Origin: Silurus meridionalis
Taxonomy: Eukaryota > Chordata > Actinopteri > Siluriformes > Siluridae
Length of the DNA stretch: 64,000 nucleotides
Reading direction: 5' to 3'
NCBI RefSeq assembly: GCF_014805685.1
Contig: NC_060891.1
Span: 26,516,879-26,580,878, forward strand
Below, one piece after another: positions 56,925-64,000 of this stretch. Under the pieces are notes generated by a model that did not search any database, was not told the DNA's origin, and was given only the letters and a program-made list of their open reading frames with translations. The translations under genes were made by a program, and so were the position numbers. The first letter of the stretch is position 1. Each line of letters opens with the position of its first letter.

Positions 56925-58124
56925 AGTAAATTCTCCACACTCTCTAAAGTAAAGTTTGGTGTTCCCACAAGGATCTGTCTTGGGCCCTCTGCTTTTCTCT
57001 ATATATATGCTGCCTCTAAGTGAAATTATACATAAACATGGTATTCGCTTCCATTGCTATGCTGATGATACACAGTTGTATATTTCAGAAAGCCAGATGA
57101 GAGAGATCAGCTTAACAATGTTGAGGGGTGTGTAAAGGACATTAGACAGTGGATGCTTGATAACTTTCTTCTGCTCAACTCAGATAAGATGGAAGTACTT
57201 TTACTAGGACATCATGCAGCTAGAAGTAAACTTGCCGATTCCGTAGCATCTCTGGATGGTGTTTCTCTTTCAGCATGTACAGCTGTCAGAGACCTTGGTG
57301 TGATTATTGACCCGAGTCTTTCCTTTGAGTCTCACGTGAATAATATCACCAGGATCGCCTTCTTTCACCTTAGAAATATTGCTAAAATTAGAAATATGAT
57401 GTCGTTACAGGATGCAGAAAAACTAGTTCATGCTTTTGTTACTTCTAGATTAGACTACTGTAACGCTTTACTGTCTGGGTGTGTGAGTAAGTGCATAAAT
57501 AAGCTTCAGTTAGTTCAGAATGCAGCAGCAAGGGTCCTCACTAGATCTAGGAAATATGAGCACATCACCCCTGTTTTAATCATCTACACTGCTCCCAATC
57601 AAATCTCGCATTGATTATAAAATACTACTACTGACGTATAAAGCACTTAACGTTCTCGCACCGCACTATCTGAGTGAACAAAAGGTGCAGGTTATTTGTT
57701 GGTACTTCAAATAATGAAGACTCCAGCAGGGGGCAGAGTTTTCTCTTATAAACCCCACAGTTATGGAACAGCCTTCCAGTCAGTGTTCAGGACTCAGACA
57801 CAGTCTCAGTGTTCAAGTCGAGGTTGAAAACTTATTTATTTAGTCAAGTCTTTTATCAGTAGATTTTTTCTTAGGTAAAGGCGCAGATCTGGAGGGAACA
57901 TGGATATAGAGTATTTGGTGAACTGGGATATTTGTATGCTGTCGTCCCCTCACATTCACACGTTCACTCAGGTTTGTTGACGGTGGTGTGGTGGGTCGTC
58001 TCTTATCCCAGAGATCCCTCATGTCTGTGTTACCTTCTGGTTCTCCCTTTTAGTTATGCTGCCATAGCGAGTCTTGCTGGAGTCCAAACTGCACAGTAAT
58101 AATCCATATCCTTCTCTTTCTGTC

Positions 58125-58163
<39 letters not shown>

Positions 58164-58365
58164 ACTCCTGAAGTACCAGTGTCCACTTTTCCTGCTCCTT
58201 CTCCTCTCCTCTCATCTGCCCATTCATCTTCTGCTTCTGGATGGTGTACTTTTTCACTGGAGGTTTCACATCAACAGCCTGGGAATCCATGAAATGACGG
58301 AGTAACACGGGAGCTTTTAACAATGTCTATTGTTAAAGGAGATATACAAATAAAAATGAGAAAAA
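56925..58365 (+). pseudogene. L2-like LINE, RT part, decayed copy 2
   Basis: Parallel to 26277-27586: 'ggatctgtcttgggccctct', a YADD box in 'tgctatgctgatgatacaca', then the readable frame 57153-57614 ([40 protein letters not shown]). Frameshifts interrupt it on both sides. It extends through the shared tail to 'aacaatgtctattgttaaag' at 58320-58360. It contains a (CT)n run at 58130-58160. Confidence 0.75.
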
Positions 58366-58529
58366 TGAAGAAATACAAGTCAATCGCACTTATTCTGGAG
58401 CTCCGTGAAAAACCGCACCTCATGGGGATGATTCTGAGAAAGGTGAGGGATCAGTCCAGATTACACAAAATACAGTAGTTTCTCCACACTTACTTACATT
58501 TGTAGATGTATTTCAGAGACTAAGAATTT

Positions 58530-58860
58530 AAATTCAGGTGACCAGTCAATTAGCATTATAATAACACAATGAGGATTTACAACCTAACAATACAATACAA
58601 TACAATACAATATAATATATGACAACCTTGATATTATTTCATTGTCATGTGCATGGTCATCGCCTCATTATTAAAATTATAAAATGGGTGGACCCCTGGG
58701 GGTCCACTGACCCCATTTCCAGACACAAATAAATTCGACGTACGGCGTTTGATGATTCGTTTATCAAAATGTTTTATTCTTTGGTTGGTTCAGTTTGATT
58801 GCTTGGTAAAATTTCTTGGACATGGGCTAAAGAAAATTGATTACATGGAAGGAAGTATTA
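58530..58860 (+). repeat. Direct repeat D, copy 2
   Basis: Has 'attataataacacaatgagg', 'catgtgcatggtcatc', 'gggtccactgaccccatttc' and 'cagacac'. It carries an extra (atacaa)n stretch near 58587. Confidence 0.65.
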
Positions 58861-59139
58861 TACATATCTACTTATGTGCTACAAAATGTATTTAAAAATA
58901 AATAAATATATATACCTGTATTTTTAATTACAATAATTGGTTAATTTGACCAATACAGCTATTTATTTCTCAACTTTTCACCAACAGAACCCATTAGGGT
59001 CCAATATGAAATTGTTTATAGGCTGACTTACTTGTTTTAATGGCTAATAAATGTAAGCATTAACAATGGGTAATATTCCCTTTTTGATCCGATACCAGCA
59101 TCATCAATATTGATAATAATACCAGTAATATTTTTAGCA

Positions 59140-59835
59140 GTATTAATCTAAATGGATTTATTGACGTATAAGAGTGGAGGAAGGTGCACACAGGTGGATT
59201 ATGTTCTATGCAGGAGATGCAACCTGAAGGAGATTGGAGACTGTAAGGTGTTGGCAGGAGACAGTGTAGCTAGACAGCATCGGATGGTGGTCTGTAGGGT
59301 GGTTTTGGAGGTGAAGAAAAAGAGAAGGAGAGCAAGGACTGAAAGAAGAATAAGATGGTGGAAACTGAAGGAAGAAGACTGTAATGTGAGGTTCAGGGAA
59401 GAGGTCAGACTACAGAAGTTGCCCAATCATCCAGCACCTCTTCACCACCACCGAGCTCCTGTCTGACCTCTTCCCTGATTTGACAGAGTGATGTGAAAAG
59501 TAGGCAGGAGTACAAGGAGATGTGGCAGCTGGTAAAGAAGGATGTGGCGAAGGAAAAGGCATATGAGGAGCTGTCTGGAAGTTGGACACTAAGGAAGGAC
59601 TGTGGTGAGACCTGAGATGTTGTATGGATTAGAGACAGTGGCATTGAGTAAAAGACAGGAGGTGGAGCTGAAGGTAGCAGAGCTGAAGATGTTGAGATGT
59701 TCATTGGGTGTGACGACGATGGACAGGATTAGAAATAAGTTTATTAGAGGGACGGCGCATGTAGGACGTTTTGGAGACAAGGTGAGGGAGGTGAGATTGA
59801 GAGTTTTGCAATCAATAAATCAATTAATAAATAAA
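59140..59835 (+). pseudogene. RTE-like LINE with RT core deleted
   Basis: 59152-59430 encodes TYKSGGRCTQVDYVLCRRCN and DSVARQHRMVVC, the end of the endonuclease, followed by IRWWKLKEEDCNVRF. 59602-59800 encodes [20 protein letters not shown] and FIRGTAHVGRFGDKVREVRL, the C-terminal part. The RT domain between them is missing. Confidence 0.75.
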
Positions 59836-60144
59836 TAAAACCCAATAACACAATTTGTTTTCAAAAAGAATTAATTTAATCATTATACTCCAACATGACC
59901 AGGTATAAACAGAAAGTAAAAATTGGCTCTATATAATATTTTGATTAGAAATTCGATGAGGAATGATAAGAATATAAACTCGTTAAAGAGATCATGGCTT
60001 GCTAATAATTTAAACCGGTAGAAATCGCTGCTAAGAAATGCATTGTGTGTGTGTCATGAGGTTCAAAATGTATAAGAATAAAAGGAGGAGGAGGTTCATG
60101 GCTCGGTTCAGCTGGTCGTCACGTCTGCACCTTTTTTCGTTTCA

Positions 60145-61204
60145 TTACGCTTTGCCGTTTGTGAAGCCCGTGGGATTCTGGGATTGCCAGCGCCACAAGT
60201 CTTCACCTGTGAGAAATAATTGGGCAGGAAATGATAGAATCAGATTTGAATTACAAAAACAACACTGAATTTGACAAATATTTTTATTTTAAACTTAAAT
60301 AAGCCACACCTGTCTATAAGCCGCCTGTCTACACTAAAACTAATGAACGAAAGACAGTGTCTGTAACACGGTGTAACGGGTGAAATATGTTGTGGCTCCT
60401 TTAAGAGCAGAGCGGTATTTTGGGAATAGCCTGCCGCATCATTTTTCCGCTATTACTGCATGTGTGCAAGACCGAGGAATATGTCCTTATAATTTTCTGG
60501 TGCTCATTTCTAAGTCAAGTCAAGTCAAGTCTTGACTAAGTTTCTTTGACTAACCCGTAACGCTGTTGCCAAGAAAAATAAAAAAGCACGAGTTTTGGAA
60601 ACCTGTCTGTGCTTATATGATTTCTTACACGAGCTCTCCCTTCACCCAGACTCAACACGTTACAACGGCTTGTATCTAAACAGTAGCCGACCAAGAAAGT
60701 CATTGTTCACTGTCTTCCTCCTTCCGCGGAAGTTTTTTCTCCCGATGCTGTGCAGCTCAGAACACAGGTGAGGTGCGTTTTTTTGTTTCCGTTCGGAAAT
60801 GTCATTGGTCTATTGTTATGTCGCTCAGTTTTTTGGCTTGAAGTTTGTGAAACCGGGAAAAACCCTGGAAAAATTCATAAATTAGCCGCTTCGTTGTTTA
60901 AGCCGCGGGATTCAAAACGTGGGAAAAAAGTAGCGGCTTATAGTCCGGAAAATATGGTAATCTTATTTTTTTTTCAGACTTTCAGCATGTTCATTTTGTT
61001 TCTATGCAACAAAGTTACAACATTCACAAAAAGGCTTTTCTCCTTCTTCTTCTTCTTCTTTCGGCTGCTCCCGATGCATTTAAATGTATTAATATAATCA
61101 GCTTGTCAACAGGATGAATATAAAAATATATATAAAATGGAGGCTCAGAATTTGTTGTTAGAAATTTGGAAGGCTATTTTTCCCACATATGTACCTAAAA
61201 ATAT

Positions 61205-61247
<43 letters not shown>

Positions 61248-62413
61248 CTATATATCTCTATATAAATTTTAGGGGTGTAACAGTACATGTATTCGTACCA
61301 AAATATTTCCGAATGCGATCCTTTTTATATGCGGAACACATCTGAAAATCTGAGATCCCTCAGGAACGTATTAAGTGGCGGACTGCAAGTTCTTTTAGAC
61401 TCCGCCTTTAACTTTAAGTGCATTTTAAAATGATTATTATTAAAGATAAAAACATACACAACATTGCCAGGGGTATGAAAAAGAAAGTGTGAGCGCAGTG
61501 TCACTTTGGATACTCGCTCTCTACCGGAAATACCATTTGCCGCTAACCAGAGAGCAGCTAATTCTATGGATTCTTTAGCTAAAAAAAATTCGCTTAAAAG
61601 GAGAAAATCCTGAAAATGATGCATATCGAGTGAATGCAGAATAAAAGAAATTAAGACATTTTTTTTAAAGTTTAGTAGATCATATCTTTAGAAATGTAAA
61701 TATTCAATATAATACACACATCTTTATAAACCAAATGGAGTCTAACAAATGTAAACTGTTTAATTACATTTTTCTATTTATTTAATTTTATTTAATCAAT
61801 TTAATCAATATATGTTTATTGCATTAATTTAATTTATTCTATTTTTGTTAATTAAATATTCTTAAATATTATTTATATATTAACCAAGCAGCCATTTAGG
61901 AAAATATTATTTTTTTTAAATCACAAATGTTAATAATAATAAATAAAATAATAGTTGAAAAAATAGTTTGCATTTCTGCCAATTAAATGTACCGAAATTA
62001 ACTCTGTTGACTTAAAAACTGAGGAACGTACTGAACTATGAAATTTATGTACCGTTACACCCCTAATTATATATATAAAATTCATAAGATTTTTAATTGA
62101 TTTATTTTTACGGTGTAAAAAAAATTGTAAGGGAAGCAAATATTTACACTTTTTTTTTTCTGAAAATGTATCTCTCCTATTTACAATGTTAAGGGTGCCA
62201 ATAATTCTGGAGCTAACCGCACTTTTGCATTGGCGTTGATGAGAAAGGAATGGGTTGTCCTCCTACAGGATTAAAACAACAGCAGCATTTATACGTACAC
62301 ATCTTCTCTAGGCCAAAATTAGCCTTCCAGCCGAGCTCGTTCTCCGCCAGGCTAGGGTCTGCGTAGCAGGAGGCGATGTCTCCGTTCCTCCGGGGGGCGA
62401 TCTCATAAGCAAT
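60145..62413 (-). CDS. gale: UDP-glucose 4-epimerase, last two coding exons (partial, continues beyond the right edge)
   Basis: NAD-dependent enzyme that interconverts UDP-galactose and UDP-glucose (and the N-acetyl forms) in the Leloir pathway, cytosol. The penultimate exon 62413-62299 encodes [20 protein letters not shown] and [18 protein letters not shown]. The RRxGD motif belongs to the UDP-binding C-terminal part of GALE. The last exon 60206-60145 encodes [20 protein letters not shown] and stop, the family C-terminus. Both borders are GT-AG, and the split Cys codon (T|GT) restores frame. The NAD-binding and catalytic exons lie beyond 64000. The 2.1-kb intron between these exons is filled with mobile elements, one ending 57 bp from the last-exon acceptor. 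Confidence 0.93.
60263..60957. mobile_element. Second copy of the 40274-type DNA transposon, split by an LTR
   Basis: Matches 40318-40956 ('tgaatttgacaaa', 'agccgaccaagaaagtcatt', 'gcggcttatagtccggaaaa', end 'tatggta'). It lacks the first ~45 bp and is interrupted at 60372-60664. Lies in the last gale intron. Confidence 0.75.
60372..60664. mobile_element. Solo LTR (293 bp) of an LTR retrotransposon
   Basis: Starts TGTAACGGG and ends CACGTTACA, so TG...CA termini with a short inverted repeat. It is flanked by a 4-bp direct repeat ACGG; the homologous empty site at 40430 reads acACGGctt once. An AATAAA-like signal (gaaaaataaaaaagcac) is inside. No internal retroelement sequence is adjacent, so this is a solo LTR, family unknown (Gypsy-type would fit). 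Confidence 0.75.
61205..61240 (+). repeat. (TG)n microsatellite in the gale intron
   Basis: About 17 TG units. Confidence 0.95.
61271..62064. mobile_element. Non-autonomous element with AGGGGTGTAACRGTAC ends, copy 2
   Basis: The left end 'aggggtgtaacagtacatg' is matched by 'gtaccgttacacccct' at the right end. Internal 'acattgccaggggtatgaaa' and 'actgaggaacgtactgaact' match 50434-51163. Confidence 0.7.
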
Positions 62414-63069
62414 CTTTACGAGGAACAAAAACAATACAAAAATCAAACATTCTGTACATTTTCTAATGTTTATTGTATATTAAACAATTCACTCGCGGTT
62501 TCGCTCATTTTGAATAATGTGGACTGCACACTGCTAGCGTAAGTCGAGGCTAATAATAGATTTAGCTTGCATGTAGCCGCTAAGTCCTTTCTACACACAA
62601 CCCAGTGACATAAAACCAGTGAAAACCAGACGAGGCTTTCTGGAATAGAAACATTTACCTCAGATGTGTTACTAAGACAAGATTTTGTATGATTAAAATT
62701 AGTGTTTAAACTGAACATTAAACCGCGAGTTCAGCCGTACTCAGATTTCCTTTCAGGATTGTGCTGTTTAATAATAAAAACAATCTGAACAAATATGGTG
62801 GACACTTTATCCTAATTGCTGAATAAGTAATAGTTGTGAATAATTCTGTGGAAGAAATCAGTGTACTGAGGTCAAATCAGATCAATATGACCCATAGCTT
62901 CATTTGCATGTATGCTAAAGTACAATATTTGGTGTATTGTGTTAATGTAGCTAATGTTGCCCAATTTAGCAAACAAAACCAAGTTCTCTCTCATTTCTCA
63001 AGTCTTGCTTTACTATAATTTTGTACTTTTTGTGTGCTTGTACCTATGAGCAAAGGTGGAAAGTATATA
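62414..63069. other. gale intron, nothing further recognised
   Basis: AT-rich, with no exon of gale or another gene seen up to the next element. Confidence 0.4.
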
Positions 63070-63653
63070 CAGTGGTACCTTGACCTTCGAGTGCATTAAT
63101 GTACGAGTTTTTCGAGGAACGAGCGGTCACTCAGACGATTTTTTTGCTTCGTTACGCGAGCAAAAAATTGAGGTACGAGCTCGAGACGCCGCTGCTAGAT
63201 GGCGAAGCCAGAAAGCAAAGATTGTGACGAAAATTAAGATAAGCAAAGAAGAAAAAGTACAAAATTAAAAGTTTAGGGATACGTAGTGTACAGGAGTGAT
63301 ACTAATTTTTTACTTTTCCCTCCGCCTCCGCTTATCGCCTCTAACGACTAAACTCCCCCACCCGCCAGCGTTTTCGTTAGCTCAAGTTGTCTCATCTCCA
63401 AGGTAAATACACTGAATAAAACCTTTTAATTTCTTTACACACTCTTTCTATTATGTTTTTATACAAGATTTGTTATTTAGAAATTTATTTTCCTAATTTA
63501 ATAACATGAAACATAAAAACGGGGTGTGATTTTGAGGGTTGGAACGGATTAATGCCATATTAAGTATTTTCAATATGAAAAACTGATTTGATGTGCGAAC
63601 AAATTGAGACACGAGCTCGTCCACATAACGAATTAAACTCGTAGGTACCACTG
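63070..63653. mobile_element. TA-flanked MITE with CAGTGGTACCT ends
   Basis: The left end CAGTGGTACCTTGACCTTCG and right end AGGTACCACTG are inverted repeats with TA on both sides. Inner 'acgagctcgagac' and 'gagacacgagctcgtcc' are also inverted. 584 bp, no frame; Tc1/mariner/pogo-type non-autonomous element. Confidence 0.75.
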
Positions 63654-64000
63654 TACTTAAAGGTGAAAAACATACTTAAGTATGTTTTGTCTGAAGTTTT
63701 GAACTTAATGACATTTTAAATCGTATCAGTTACTGAGTAAAAAACTAATAAATAAAAATAACAAAATGCAAAAGAAATTCATAAAAAAAAAAAAAAAATA
63801 AATAAAAATCGCGCTACACTCACAAGAAAGAAAGACGGATACGGACAAGACGGACGGCAGTGAGGCAGATCCCAGCTGAAAGCGAAATGGCGTAGAATTG
63901 AAAGTTCGAATCTGCATTTGCGATTTCTCTCATGATCATAAACCACATTATAACAGATTCGTTTTTGCTGCGAAAGTGCAAAACTCACATTTGACTCACG
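63654..64000. other. gale intron, window end
   Basis: AT-rich sequence with poly(A); no exon recognised. Confidence 0.4.

Overview
The window looks like nuclear DNA of a ray-finned fish. It has intron-rich vertebrate genes with GT-AG junctions, two single-coding-exon beta connexins, very AT-rich intergenic DNA, many di- and tetranucleotide microsatellites, and a dense set of fish-type mobile elements (Tc1-like, TA-flanked MITEs, L2-like and RTE-like LINEs, tRNA-derived SINEs). Repeat flavour hints at an ostariophysan (catfish-like) genome, but this is only an impression.

Left part (1-23187, genes on +): the last 11 coding exons of wdr43 (332-4124), a gjb4/gjb5-like connexin (9034-9816) and a gjb3-like connexin (22345-23187). 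Each connexin has a splice acceptor shortly upstream of its ATG, so an untranslated first exon is expected. Candidates are a CpG-rich promoter/exon at 6545-7061 and a TATA-type promoter near 17038.

Middle (23188-37649): a 14-kb gene-free stretch made mostly of dispersed repeats, including a three-level nested insertion at 30335-32490.

Right part (37650-64000, genes on -): a complete 8-exon hmgcl (46000 down to 37650; mitochondrial HMG-CoA lyase), zbtb8a (BTB and C2H2 zinc-finger regulator, 56335 down to 49090) and the last two coding exons of gale (62413 down to 60145; the rest lies beyond the right edge). A 20-unit, 42-bp minisatellite starts 98 bp upstream of the hmgcl start codon. A CpG-rich promoter sits over zbtb8a exon 1.

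The genes do not form a pathway. Their common thread is synteny: GJB3/4/5, ZBTB8A, HMGCL and GALE lie on human chromosome 1p, while WDR43 lies on 2p, so a rearrangement point is expected between wdr43 and the connexins. I saw no convincing undescribed system. The most informative findings are the nested transposons with readable empty sites, the possible N-terminal extension of zbtb8a, and the promoter-proximal minisatellite of hmgcl.
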